From Calditrichia bacterium (lineage in GTDB: Bacteria; Calditrichota; Calditrichia; Calditrichales; J004): a stretch of DNA of 64,000 nucleotides. The notes below the pieces were generated by a model. It made no database searches. It was not told the origin of the DNA and saw only the letters and a list, made by a program, of their open reading frames with translations. Position 1 is the stretch's first letter, and each line of letters starts with the position of its first letter. A program made the position numbers and the translations under genes. This document shows, in pieces, positions 33,215 to 42,285 of this stretch. The stretch lies in contig JACKAO010000004.1 in assembly GCA_020635035.1 (NCBI GenBank), positions 1 through 64,000 of the forward strand, in the 5' to 3' direction.

Positions 33215-34777
33215 ATGTCACAATATTCAATTGTAGTTATAGACAGCGAAGAAAACCGGACGGATTACTTTAAAAATGTATTCCTTAAAGATGACCATGA
33301 GATAACAGTTTATAAAAATATTGCTGAAGCGATAAGCCAGGTTAAAGACTCACAACCAACAGCATTTCTTGTGGAATATATAACCCTTACGGCAGAAAAA
33401 AGACCGGATGTTATCCGTTTTTTTACAGATTTTACACCTTACAATATTTTTATTTATAATGTTCCGGATAATGCCAACAAGCGCCTTGCTTTTTATGAAC
33501 TTGGTGCAAAGCGCGTATTTGATACGTCGCAGCCACTGGATGAAATTTTTTATGCGCTTATTTGGCCGCTGAAAAACATCAAAACTGAAACTACAAAAAA
33601 TATGTCTATATCTTCCGGTAAGCTGGAAGATATACCTTTAAAAAACCTGCTCAGTACTTTAGTCCGGGAAGAAAGAACCGGTATCCTTAAAATAATCACT
33701 GAAAATAATAGCGGAAAAATATATCTGCGTGATGGAATTATTGTTCACGCAACGGTTGGCTTGCACGATGGAGTTAGGGCACTTCTACATACGCTGTTTT
33801 GGCAAACCGGAAATTTCAGTTTTCATGCAAATGCATCTTTTGATGATGTAATGACTATCCATGTGAGCATGGTCTCCATCCTGCTTCTTGCTGAAAAATT
33901 AAGACAGGAGTATAATCAAAACCTGCATAATACAGGTTCTTCTGATGCCGTCGTTCAAATACGATATGCAGGAGATTTATCTGCCAGTACCATTAAAATT
34001 TCCGAAGGTTTAAAAACATTGCTTATGCATCCTGTTGTTCTTAAAAAGGTGCTGGAAAACGGTGATTACACCTGTTATGAAACTGCTGAAAAACTGGCAG
34101 AATTAAAGAAATACGGATTTTTATCAGTTACTGAGCCAAGCAAAATCTCAGAGCAGATTGAAGACCAGGAACTTGTAATCCCAGATGATCCTATCGACAC
34201 CTGTATGTTTTTAACATTTGATGAAGCAAAACGTTTTGATGATAATTTAGATGTTCCGGATAATTCTGATGGGAATATTCTGCTGATTTCTACAAAAGGG
34301 CAGGGAAGTTATTATTTTATGCGAAATCTTTCGGGCTCGTCAGATGACATATTAAATGAATCGGATATTTATGCTCTAAGAGTTGAATTTTTGTCAGAGA
34401 CAAAATATAATTTTTGGGGCATGTCCATGAGTGAAGTTATTTTTGACAAGATTGAAAAGCTGCCCAAAGAATTGTCCGGATTGATCTTTATGGTTGATAT
34501 TAAAGAAGCAGGAATGTATGAGTACTCCGGATATGTGATTCGCCGGCTTACTGATCTTTATAATTTACCCTGGATTGTTTTACTCTTTAATACAACAGAT
34601 GAACTTATGATTCTTGAAATAAGGGAGAAATTCCGTATTCCGAAACATATTCCCATCTATTTGTATGATGTTCAGAAAAAAGCCGATGTTAAAGATGCCT
34701 TGCTTAGTCTGAAACATTATGAAGCAAAAGAAAAGAAAACCGAAGAAGTTCAAATTGATAAGGAAAATAATTCATGA
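33215..34777 (+). CDS. pseudo-receiver / DUF4388 / pseudo-GTPase signalling protein
   Basis: From the promoter-supported ATG at 33215 the product has 520 residues. Residues 4-118 resemble a response-regulator receiver (YSIVVIDSEENR acidic pocket). The phosphoacceptor position reads Glu54 (FLVEYITL) and the conserved Lys region is VFDTSQPL, so it should not be phosphorylated. DUF4388 follows (about 131-205) and a winged-helix-like stretch (about 270-305). Residues 353-500 look like an MglA/Rab-type G domain: ILLISTKGQGSYYF at the P-loop position lacks GK[ST], then LSGLIFMVD and LLFNTTDE where NKxD would be. A protein-interaction adaptor rather than an enzyme is inferred. It overlaps the next gene by 4 bp. 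Confidence 0.7.
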   Translation: MSQYSIVVIDSEENRTDYFKNVFLKDDHEITVYKNIAEAISQVKDSQPTAFLVEYITLTAEKRPDVIRFFTDFTPYNIFIYNVPDNANKRLAFYELGAKRVFDTSQPLDEIFYALIWPLKNIKTETTKNMSISSGKLEDIPLKNLLSTLVREERTGILKIITENNSGKIYLRDGIIVHATVGLHDGVRALLHTLFWQTGNFSFHANASFDDVMTIHVSMVSILLLAEKLRQEYNQNLHNTGSSDAVVQIRYAGDLSASTIKISEGLKTLLMHPVVLKKVLENGDYTCYETAEKLAELKKYGFLSVTEPSKISEQIEDQELVIPDDPIDTCMFLTFDEAKRFDDNLDVPDNSDGNILLISTKGQGSYYFMRNLSGSSDDILNESDIYALRVEFLSETKYNFWGMSMSEVIFDKIEKLPKELSGLIFMVDIKEAGMYEYSGYVIRRLTDLYNLPWIVLLFNTTDELMILEIREKFRIPKHIPIYLYDVQKKADVKDALLSLKHYEAKEKKTEEVQIDKENNS

Positions 34778-35910
34778 AAGAAGTTTTCATTGTAAGTGAA
34801 AATGAAGAAATATTTTCCATGTTTACCGCACACCTTTCGTATTTACCAGTGCATTTTTCATGGGTTGGCAACATGGATAGTGCAGAAAAACTTTTCCGCA
34901 GCGAAAAACCGGATTTTGTCTTTTTTGCTGTTAAAAAACTTACTTTGCTGAACAATTGGCTGGCCAGATACAAATCTTACAAACTAAAAATTCCCTATCT
35001 GTGTTTTGTTTCAAACGTGGGATGGGAAAAAAGAGAACTGTTGTGGATGGCTGGTGCTGCTGAAGTTATAGAATTACCAAAGCTTAAAAAAGAATTTGTT
35101 CAGATTGTGGAGTCGGTGCTTGTTCCTAAGAACAGCGAAGTGGAACCGGATTTTCTAAGTGGAAATCTTAATATTTTTAATATTATCGATTTGATTAAAA
35201 CGTTTGAAGAATCAGATAGAAATGGCGTTGTTGAGTTAAAAAGCCGCAATCGGGTGGGGCAACTTCAGTTTAATAAGGGTAAGCTTGTCCATGCAATTTA
35301 TGATTCCAGAGACCCGTTGGAAGCCGTTTTGTCGATGTCAATCTGGAATGAAGGCATTTTTAGTGTGAAACCCGACAGTGTCCGCCACAGTCAGCTAATA
35401 AAACTGGACAACCAGCAAATCATCAAAGAATGCCAGGATTTTATTGTTGAGCGGGAGAAAATCCTTAGTAGTTTGCCTGATAATGATGTAGTGTACTATT
35501 CTGCACCAATGCTTAACTACGAGGAATTGGGCGCCCAGATAAGACAGAACCTGCTTTTCTTTAAAAATGGCAGGACATTGAAAGATTTTCTTGAGCAGGA
35601 TGAAGATGGTTCAGTAAGAATGTTACGGGAGCTAAAAAGCTGGATTGATAAGAATTGGCTGCTTAATCGCCCGGCATTTAAAGAACAACAGCTATTAATG
35701 AAGGAAAAAGAAAATTCTTCTGCCGTCAAAAAAATGCTCTCAAAAGTTTTCTCAAGAAAAGAAAACGAGAACAAAAACACTGTTGAGCCTGTAGCAGAAA
35801 CTCCCTCGCTGGAGACTGAACTGGCAAAAGATTCATTAAAGAAAAAATACCTGTTCAGCGATTATGATTACCTGATGCAATTCGCTGATGCATTGGAGGC
35901 AAAAAATTGA
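34774..35910 (+). CDS. pseudo-receiver / DUF4388 protein
   Basis: The product has 378 residues. Residues 2-116 follow the receiver fold (VFIVSENEE, PDFVFFAVKKL, LCFVSNVGWEKRELLWMAGAAEVIELP), but the phospho-Asp position is Ala52 and the conserved Lys is missing. DUF4388 spans about 127-200 (FLSGNLNIFNIIDLIKTF, GQLQFNKGKLVHAIYDSRDP, GIFSVKP). A winged-helix-like segment follows at about 265-298 (GRTLKDFLEQ, LRELKSWIDKNWLL). The C-terminal tail is Lys/Glu-rich. It is a shorter paralogue of the upstream protein without the G-like domain. That domain is encoded separately by the next gene, which overlaps it by 4 bp. Confidence 0.7.
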   Translation: MKEVFIVSENEEIFSMFTAHLSYLPVHFSWVGNMDSAEKLFRSEKPDFVFFAVKKLTLLNNWLARYKSYKLKIPYLCFVSNVGWEKRELLWMAGAAEVIELPKLKKEFVQIVESVLVPKNSEVEPDFLSGNLNIFNIIDLIKTFEESDRNGVVELKSRNRVGQLQFNKGKLVHAIYDSRDPLEAVLSMSIWNEGIFSVKPDSVRHSQLIKLDNQQIIKECQDFIVEREKILSSLPDNDVVYYSAPMLNYEELGAQIRQNLLFFKNGRTLKDFLEQDEDGSVRMLRELKSWIDKNWLLNRPAFKEQQLLMKEKENSSAVKKMLSKVFSRKENENKNTVEPVAETPSLETELAKDSLKKKYLFSDYDYLMQFADALEAKN

Positions 35911-36380
35911 TTAAAAATGTAATCGAAGTTCCTGTCTTCTCTGCAAATACTGCTTTGGCAGACGCTGTTTTTGGTGACAAATATTCTGAATATCCACAAT
36001 TCAGATTTTTGGAATATCATATCGATGATGAAAGAAGTATCTTTTTTTATCTGCTCAACAATGTACCACAGGTAGCCGATGAACTTTTCCTGGACCAGAT
36101 AATCCAAATGGCCCCGTTTTCATTTTTGGTTGTTGATCCACTGGAAGAAATCCGACAATCTGCAACCGGTGAAATCTGCAGAATGTATTTTGAACAGTTC
36201 GAAACTCCAATGTTTTTTATTGTACTTACAAACGATGAAGAACTTAAGAATAATTTTGAGAATGAACCACTGGTAGCTGAGAATAATATTAAGATTATCC
36301 TTGCAGATCCTGAAGGTAAAGATATTTTAAAATCCGTCTTAAAAGAAGCTTTTAACCAAATCATACCCCAGGCACAATAG
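35907..36380 (+). CDS. stand-alone MglA/Rab-like pseudo-GTPase
   Basis: A TTG start at 35907 overlaps the previous stop by 4 bp; the product has 157 residues. The body aligns by eye with the small MglA/Gtr-type G domains that accompany DUF4388 proteins: IFFYLLNNVPQVADELFLDQI (switch II region, usually GTPGQERF), APFSFLVVDPLEEI (FVVLVD), ETPMFFIVLTNDEE (NKxD area) and DPEGKDILKSVLKEAF. The N-terminal NVIEVPVFSANTALADAVFG occupies the P-loop position without GK[ST]. It probably cannot bind GTP in the usual way. It may be the partner for the DUF4388 protein encoded just upstream. Confidence 0.6.
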   Translation: MIKNVIEVPVFSANTALADAVFGDKYSEYPQFRFLEYHIDDERSIFFYLLNNVPQVADELFLDQIIQMAPFSFLVVDPLEEIRQSATGEICRMYFEQFETPMFFIVLTNDEELKNNFENEPLVAENNIKIILADPEGKDILKSVLKEAFNQIIPQAQ

Positions 36381-36390
36381 AAAGGTTTTT

Positions 36391-37530
36391 ATGGGTTTTC
36401 AGACAGATGCCGTTCACGCCGGTCAAAAACCGGATAGCGGCACAGGCGCTATAATGACGCCAATTTTTCAAACTTCCACATATGTTCAGGAAGAGATTGG
36501 AAAGCATAAAGGATATGAGTATTCCCGTACTCAGAATCCTACACGTCATGCAATGGAGAAAAATATTGCAACACTTGAAAAAGGAAAATATGGAATCGCA
36601 TTTTCTTCCGGTCTCGCAGCCATTTCATCTATAATACAGCTCCTGGAACAAGGCGACCATGTGATCTGCACAAATAATGTGTATGGTGGTACCTTCCGTG
36701 TATTTGACACTGTATTTAAAAAATTTGGTGTTTTATTTACTTACACAGATACATCTGTCAAAAAGAATATTGAAGAAGCAATAACTCCCAAAACAAAACT
36801 TATTTTTGTTGAAACACCAACCAATCCAATGCTGACTTTGACATCCATTGAAGACTTAGTTTCCGTTGCAAAAGCCAAAAAGATTATGACAGTGGTGGAT
36901 AATACTTTTATGAGCCCGTATTTCCAGAATCCATTGCAATTTGGCGTTGATCTGGTTGTGCATAGTTCAACAAAATATATCAACGGGCACAGTGACGTGG
37001 TTGGCGGAATTGCTGTTACAAATGATGATCAAATTGCCCAAAAATTATATTTTCTGCAGAACGCTGTCGGAGCTGTTCCCGGGCCAATGGACTGCTTTCT
37101 GGTTTTAAGGGCAACAAAAACATTAGCTTTAAGAATGCGTGAACATGAAAAAAACGCCAATGCACTGGCGGCTTTTCTGCAAAACCATAACAGAATTAAG
37201 CGGATTTATTACCCGGGGTTAAGCAGCCATCCGCAACATGAACTTGCAAAAAAACAAATGTCCGGATATGGGGCAATAATAAGTATTGACCTTGGTTCAC
37301 TTGAAAATGCCAAAAAATTTGCAGAGTCATTAAAAATATTTGCCCTGGCTGAAAGTTTGGGTGGAGTGGAAAGCCTGGTTGAACACCCGGCTATTATGAC
37401 ACATGCATCTGTTCCGAAAGAAATCCGGGAAAGCTTGGGAATTACTGATGGATTAATTCGGCTATCAGTAGGAGTAGAAGACGAAGCTGATTTAGTTAAC
37501 GATGTAATTCAAGCTCTTGAAAAAATTTAA
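36391..37530 (+). CDS. cystathionine gamma-synthase/gamma-lyase family PLP enzyme
   Basis: A 379-residue gamma-family enzyme with YEYSRTQNPTR, FSSGLAAIS, VVDNTFMSP and Schiff-base Lys195 in HSSTKYINGHSDVVGG. The SLGGVESLVEHPAIMTHASVP block is typical of cystathionine gamma-synthase and gamma-lyase. It differs clearly from the MetZ-like enzyme at 3810, so the genome carries two branches of the family. It could make cystathionine from an activated homoserine or cleave cystathionine to cysteine; motif level does not separate MetB from CGL. It begins 10 bp after the pseudo-GTPase stop, but its product is metabolic and may be transcribed separately. Confidence 0.85.
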   Translation: MGFQTDAVHAGQKPDSGTGAIMTPIFQTSTYVQEEIGKHKGYEYSRTQNPTRHAMEKNIATLEKGKYGIAFSSGLAAISSIIQLLEQGDHVICTNNVYGGTFRVFDTVFKKFGVLFTYTDTSVKKNIEEAITPKTKLIFVETPTNPMLTLTSIEDLVSVAKAKKIMTVVDNTFMSPYFQNPLQFGVDLVVHSSTKYINGHSDVVGGIAVTNDDQIAQKLYFLQNAVGAVPGPMDCFLVLRATKTLALRMREHEKNANALAAFLQNHNRIKRIYYPGLSSHPQHELAKKQMSGYGAIISIDLGSLENAKKFAESLKIFALAESLGGVESLVEHPAIMTHASVPKEIRESLGITDGLIRLSVGVEDEADLVNDVIQALEKI

Positions 37531-37670
37531 TTCACAAAATAAAATATCCACTTTTTTTAAAAATGTGATCTCCGTGCAAGATTTTTAACAGTAAATGACT
37601 TATAATTTCACCTGAGAGTTTTGAGTCCGAAGATAAGCGATTGAAAATTCATATTTAACCAAAGAAGAAT

Positions 37671-39878
37671 ATGAAACAATTAATTTTAATTTTTACAACC
37701 CTTATCATTCTCTCTTTCAATACTAATCCCAATGATGGTAAAGTACTGGAAGCATTACCTGATTTTATCAGAACTTATGAATATGCTGATAGTGCTTACA
37801 GCTCGGGCGATTATAAACAGGCAAGCCTTTTCTACAAAAAAGTATTAGAAAATTCTCCGCGAAGTATTCCGGCTGCAACTCATTTCAAGTTTGCAATGTC
37901 TCTTTATTACAGTGGTAATTATACTGCCAGTAATGAGAATTTTACTGACATTTTAGAAAAAAATTCAGAATATCTTCCCCAATACGTCAGATTTTTCAGA
38001 ATAAAAAATCTTTGGCATACTAATCCTTCACTTGCTGCTGGAGAAGCTGAATATTATATAGCTAAATATCCTAAGTCTGCACTGGCAGATTCAATGGTCT
38101 TACCTATAGCGGATTATTACTATTCAACTGATAATTTCCAGAAAAGCCGTAAATATTATGAGCTTTTCAATAAATGGAATTTTGATAAAAATAAACGCGC
38201 ATATGCTTCGATACATTCTGCACTAAGCAATTACAGACTGGGTAATAAGTCTAATGCCAGAGAAGAATTCAGACAGATTCTTGGTAAATATTCATCAAAA
38301 GAAGAAACATTGGAGCTTGTTGATTGGATTGCAGATAAAGAACCTGAATTATACAAACAACAGTTCTTTAAAGTGAATGAAGTGTTTTTTGATAACGGGC
38401 TTTATGAAAAAGCCAAAGGACAACTTGAAGAGTATATCAAAAGCGAAAAAGATGAAAAACTTAAAGAAAAAGCACGCTTTAATTTAGTTCGTTTATATTA
38501 TGTAAAAGGACAATACCAAACGGCATTGTATGGATTTAAAAATCTTTTAGAAAATTTGGCAAATAAAAACCTTGAGCCAAGTATACGTTTATATTTTGCC
38601 AGAATATATCTTAATCAGGGGAAAAAACAACAGGCCATTGACGCCTATCTGGATTATGCTGATCGTTATCCGCGCCGCAGGATTTCACCGGAAGCTGTCT
38701 GGAAAGCCGCCTGGATAAGCGAAGAATTGCAGGATTTGAGTCAGGCTCAGGAACTATATGGTATTGTTAGAAAAAGATGGCCTGGTAGCAGTTATGCCCG
38801 TGAAGCTTATTTCAGAGAAGGTTTTACATTCTACAGATTAGGAAAAATTAGTCTTGCCGAAAACATATTTAATGAAATACGATATAAACGCTGGCCGGAT
38901 ATTCATAGAAATCGAGCACAATATTGGGACGCACTATGCAGTGAACTTCAAAATGACAGTTTAACTGCCCGTTATCTGCGCAAAGAACTGGCAGTTAATT
39001 TGTGGGACGACTATTATACTATGAAAAGTTATCTGCTGCATAAAGATGAATTTGACAGCAGTACAGGCATTATCGAACAGTTTAAAAACAGTAATAAACG
39101 ATTGCTTTATTATGCAACCGGCTTTTCCAGTTTGCTAAAATATTTTGAAGAAGCCTTTGAAGTACAAGAAGTTTTGGGCGATAAATATGCATTCGGTGCA
39201 CTTGAAGATATCAAGCTGGTGGCCAAGTCGCATGAAGAATGGGTTGCACTGGCTGAGATTTACAAGAAACTGCAGGCATATGGAAAAGCTTACCGCACAT
39301 ATGACTATATCGATAAGAAGTTTTATTCAGATCAAAATTATACAGAAAAGTCATTTATACTTAAAGAGCGTTTTCCCTATTATTATGACAGTTATATCAC
39401 TCGTTATTCAAAGAGTAACAATATTGAGCCGGAATTGGTTCTTGCGTTGATGAAGCAGGAAAGTGTTTTTGATTTTAAAGCACATTCCTGGGCGAATGCC
39501 TATGGACTTATGCAGCTTATTCCTGCCACTGCACGAGAGATGGCTACACTAAACAAAACACCTTTTATTTCACCGAATCAGTTGTTCGATCCGGAGTATA
39601 ATATTAAGCTCGGTACACGTTATCTTCGCCAGTTATCATATAGTTTTAATGGTCGAAAAGAGCATATGCTTGCCGCATATAATGCAGGTCCACATCGTGT
39701 AAAGCGTTGGAAAAAACTTCCGGGTTCAGATCAGATAGATGTATTTATAGAAAATGTAGAGTTCGAACAAACACGTGATTATGTCAGAAAAGTGATGAAA
39801 AATTATTGGGCATACAAACTTCTACAGAATAATTTCCAGATAGAATCGAACGATTTATTATTGGGAATGCTTGACTAA
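37671..39878 (+). CDS. lytic transglycosylase with TPR solenoid (Slt70-like)
   Basis: The product has 735 residues with a signal peptide (MKQLILIFTTLIILSFNTN). A long helical TPR-like solenoid spans about 30-560. A C-terminal SLT domain (about 580-715) has catalytic Glu597 in ALMKQESVFD, AYGLMQLIPATA and AYNAGPHRVKRW. It cleaves peptidoglycan glycan strands in the periplasm, forming 1,6-anhydro ends. The architecture matches soluble lytic transglycosylase Slt70 and its FCB relatives with extended TPR regions. It appears to be transcribed alone. Confidence 0.9.
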   Translation: MKQLILIFTTLIILSFNTNPNDGKVLEALPDFIRTYEYADSAYSSGDYKQASLFYKKVLENSPRSIPAATHFKFAMSLYYSGNYTASNENFTDILEKNSEYLPQYVRFFRIKNLWHTNPSLAAGEAEYYIAKYPKSALADSMVLPIADYYYSTDNFQKSRKYYELFNKWNFDKNKRAYASIHSALSNYRLGNKSNAREEFRQILGKYSSKEETLELVDWIADKEPELYKQQFFKVNEVFFDNGLYEKAKGQLEEYIKSEKDEKLKEKARFNLVRLYYVKGQYQTALYGFKNLLENLANKNLEPSIRLYFARIYLNQGKKQQAIDAYLDYADRYPRRRISPEAVWKAAWISEELQDLSQAQELYGIVRKRWPGSSYAREAYFREGFTFYRLGKISLAENIFNEIRYKRWPDIHRNRAQYWDALCSELQNDSLTARYLRKELAVNLWDDYYTMKSYLLHKDEFDSSTGIIEQFKNSNKRLLYYATGFSSLLKYFEEAFEVQEVLGDKYAFGALEDIKLVAKSHEEWVALAEIYKKLQAYGKAYRTYDYIDKKFYSDQNYTEKSFILKERFPYYYDSYITRYSKSNNIEPELVLALMKQESVFDFKAHSWANAYGLMQLIPATAREMATLNKTPFISPNQLFDPEYNIKLGTRYLRQLSYSFNGRKEHMLAAYNAGPHRVKRWKKLPGSDQIDVFIENVEFEQTRDYVRKVMKNYWAYKLLQNNFQIESNDLLLGMLD

Positions 39879-39929
39879 TATCTGTAAAATGATCTTCAAA
39901 ATATTCTTTATTTCAAAAATTCCTTAAAT

Positions 39930-40712
39930 ATGAATCTAAGAATTGGTACTTCTGGTTTTAGTTATGATGATTGGATGCAGGTTTTCTATCCGGAAGGAAT
40001 CGCAAAAAAGGATATGCTTAGCTATTATGCGCGGAAGTTTTCCACTGTCGAAATAAATGTATCTTATTACACTATTCCCGGGGCTGCTTCTTTTGAAAAA
40101 ATGACGTCAAAAGTGCCCGAAAATTTCGATTTTATCGTAAAAGTTCACCAGGAATCCACACATATCCGGCAGAACAGCACAGCATCATTACAAAATCTTG
40201 TTAATTCAGTTAAGCCGTTAATTGAGCGAAATCAACTAGGCGGGATGCTGGCACAGTTTCCTTACTCATTTTATAACAATATGGCAAATCGTCAATATCT
40301 GATTGAGACCAGAGATTGTTTAAAAGAGATTCCATTATTTGTTGAATTCAGAAATGATAGTTGGGAGAAAGATGCTGTTAAAGATTTTTTATCTGTAAAT
40401 AATATTGGCTATGTCAATGTTGATGAACCTGATCTTAAAGGATTAATTGGACAGCAGGATTGGTTAACAACGAATATAGGTTATATAAGATTTCATGGAC
40501 GTAACAAAGAAAAATGGTGGGATGGCAAGGGATCGGAGCGTTATGAGTATAATTATTCCAATGATGAACTGCAATCATGGCTCATCAGGATTAGCGATAT
40601 TTTAAAAAAATCATACAAATCGTATGTTTTTTTTAACAATCATCCCAAAGGAAACGCACCAAATAACGCCGGTATTTTATCTGAAATGATACGTAACTAT
40701 ATCGAAACATAG
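39930..40712 (+). CDS. DUF72 family protein
   Basis: The product has 260 residues and shows the DUF72 pattern: RIGTSGFSYDDWMQVFYPEG at the N-terminus, then FSTVEINVSYYTIP, FIVKVHQESTH, LLAQF-type GMLAQFPYSF, PLFVEFRNDSW and a C-terminal YVFFNNHPKGNAPNNA. This is a TIM-barrel family whose biochemical role is not established. No partner is obvious; a lytic transglycosylase is upstream and an NtrC-type regulator downstream. An UV-endonuclease-like or sugar-isomerase-like fold is sometimes suggested, but I see no support for a specific reaction. Confidence 0.8.
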   Translation: MNLRIGTSGFSYDDWMQVFYPEGIAKKDMLSYYARKFSTVEINVSYYTIPGAASFEKMTSKVPENFDFIVKVHQESTHIRQNSTASLQNLVNSVKPLIERNQLGGMLAQFPYSFYNNMANRQYLIETRDCLKEIPLFVEFRNDSWEKDAVKDFLSVNNIGYVNVDEPDLKGLIGQQDWLTTNIGYIRFHGRNKEKWWDGKGSERYEYNYSNDELQSWLIRISDILKKSYKSYVFFNNHPKGNAPNNAGILSEMIRNYIET

Positions 40713-40815
40713 TTAACCATTTATTTGCCTTAACTCTATATTACAATTAAATTTAAATTGCTGTTGACCTAACACAAAAGACAAGTTTACTGCTTTTTAT
40801 TTTCCCGGAGGCCTA

Positions 40816-42174
40816 ATGAAAACCCGAATACTTCTTGTTGAAGATCTGCCAGATGCTTTGGAGTTAATGGTTGATTTATTCTCCAACAAAGGGTATGAAG
40901 TGGATACGGCCACCAACGGTGTTGAAGCCATTCGTGCCATTAAAAACAAAGAACCGGATATCATTGTTAGCGATATTCAGATGCCTGTTATGGATGGAAT
41001 GGAGTTACTTAAAAACGTAACCAAAGATTATCCATATATTCCTGTAATAATGGTCACAGCCTATGCTACGATTGATTCTGCAGTAGAAGCGATGAAAATC
41101 GGAGCGAAAGATTATATCACCAAGCCTTTGAGACTTGATGAAATTCTAGCAAAAGTTGAACGCATTTCTCAGCTTAATTCTCTTATCAAAGAAAATGAAT
41201 TCCTGCTCAATAAACTGCAGCAGAAATATGATTTTACTAACATTATTGGTAAAACCGATAAAATAAAGCAACTGTTCACACTTGTTCAGGATGTGGCATC
41301 GACGAACACTACAGTTTTGATTCGGGGAGAAAGCGGTACCGGAAAAGAATTAATCGCCAATGCCATCCATTACAACAGCGCCCGTATGAAACGTCCTTTT
41401 GTAAAAGTCAATTGCGGTGTTCTTGCAGAAAGTCTTCTTGAAAGTGAATTATTCGGGCATGTAAGGGGTGCGTTTACTGGTGCGATTAAAGATAAGGTTG
41501 GCCGATTTGAACTGGCACATGGCGGCACACTTTTCCTCGATGAAATTGGTGACATTTCTCTGAACATGCAGCTCAAACTGTTACGTGTTTTGCAGGAAGG
41601 TGAATTTGAGAGAGTTGGAGGTACGGAAACTATAAAAGTAGATGTACGCATTCTCGCTGCTACAAATAAAAATCTTGAAGAAGCTATGGAAAAAGGTACT
41701 TTCCGAAATGACCTTTATTACAGGCTTAATGTTATCCCGATTGAAGTTCCACCCTTAAGAGATAGAAGTGATGATATTCAATACCTGGTCTATCATTTTA
41801 TTGAAAAATTTAACAAGATTTATGGGAAAAATATCAGGGATATTGATCCTAAAGCGATGTCTATTCTTAAAAATTATGATTACCCCGGTAATATCCGCGA
41901 GCTGGAAAACCTTATTGAAAGAATTGTGGTACTAAATAAATCCGGAATTATTGAGCTAAAAGATCTCCCGTCAATTTTACCGGCAGAAGAAAATGTTGCA
42001 GGCAGTGAAATAAACATCAAAAAAGGACTTGTTAGAGCAGTCGAAGATTTTGAAAAACGCCTTATACTGCAGGCTTTGGAAGAGAACAGCTACAATAAAG
42101 TACAAACAGCTAAAGTTCTTCAAATTAATCGCAGCACCTTCATGTCTAAGCTTAAGAAGTACGACATCAACTAA
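40816..42174 (+). CDS. NtrC-family sigma54-dependent response regulator
   Basis: The product has 452 residues. The receiver domain (1-120) has phosphoacceptor Asp53 in VSDIQMPVMDG and Lys103 in ITKPLRL. The AAA+ domain has Walker A GESGTGKE (171-178), sigma54-contact GAFTGA (218-223) and Walker B GGTLFLDEIGD. The C-terminal Fis-type HTH ends NKVQTAKVLQINRSTFMSKLKKY. It activates RNA polymerase-sigma54 at -24/-12 promoters after phosphorylation. No sensor kinase is adjacent, so the partner is elsewhere. A good GGAGG Shine-Dalgarno precedes the ATG. Confidence 0.93.
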   Translation: MKTRILLVEDLPDALELMVDLFSNKGYEVDTATNGVEAIRAIKNKEPDIIVSDIQMPVMDGMELLKNVTKDYPYIPVIMVTAYATIDSAVEAMKIGAKDYITKPLRLDEILAKVERISQLNSLIKENEFLLNKLQQKYDFTNIIGKTDKIKQLFTLVQDVASTNTTVLIRGESGTGKELIANAIHYNSARMKRPFVKVNCGVLAESLLESELFGHVRGAFTGAIKDKVGRFELAHGGTLFLDEIGDISLNMQLKLLRVLQEGEFERVGGTETIKVDVRILAATNKNLEEAMEKGTFRNDLYYRLNVIPIEVPPLRDRSDDIQYLVYHFIEKFNKIYGKNIRDIDPKAMSILKNYDYPGNIRELENLIERIVVLNKSGIIELKDLPSILPAEENVAGSEINIKKGLVRAVEDFEKRLILQALEENSYNKVQTAKVLQINRSTFMSKLKKYDIN

Positions 42175-42285
42175 TTATATTGTAAAAAATAACACCGAAT
42201 TTTTATTTTTTTTTGTGGTCTATTTTTCTAAGTTTACCCGTTCAAATTAACCGGTCCTTCCCTTATATTTTAAATTTAAATCTAC

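Noticed and set aside
40764..40792. Promoter TTGACC with TTACTG before the NtrC-type gene
   Set aside because: The -35 is good but the -10 is too poor to list as a feature.
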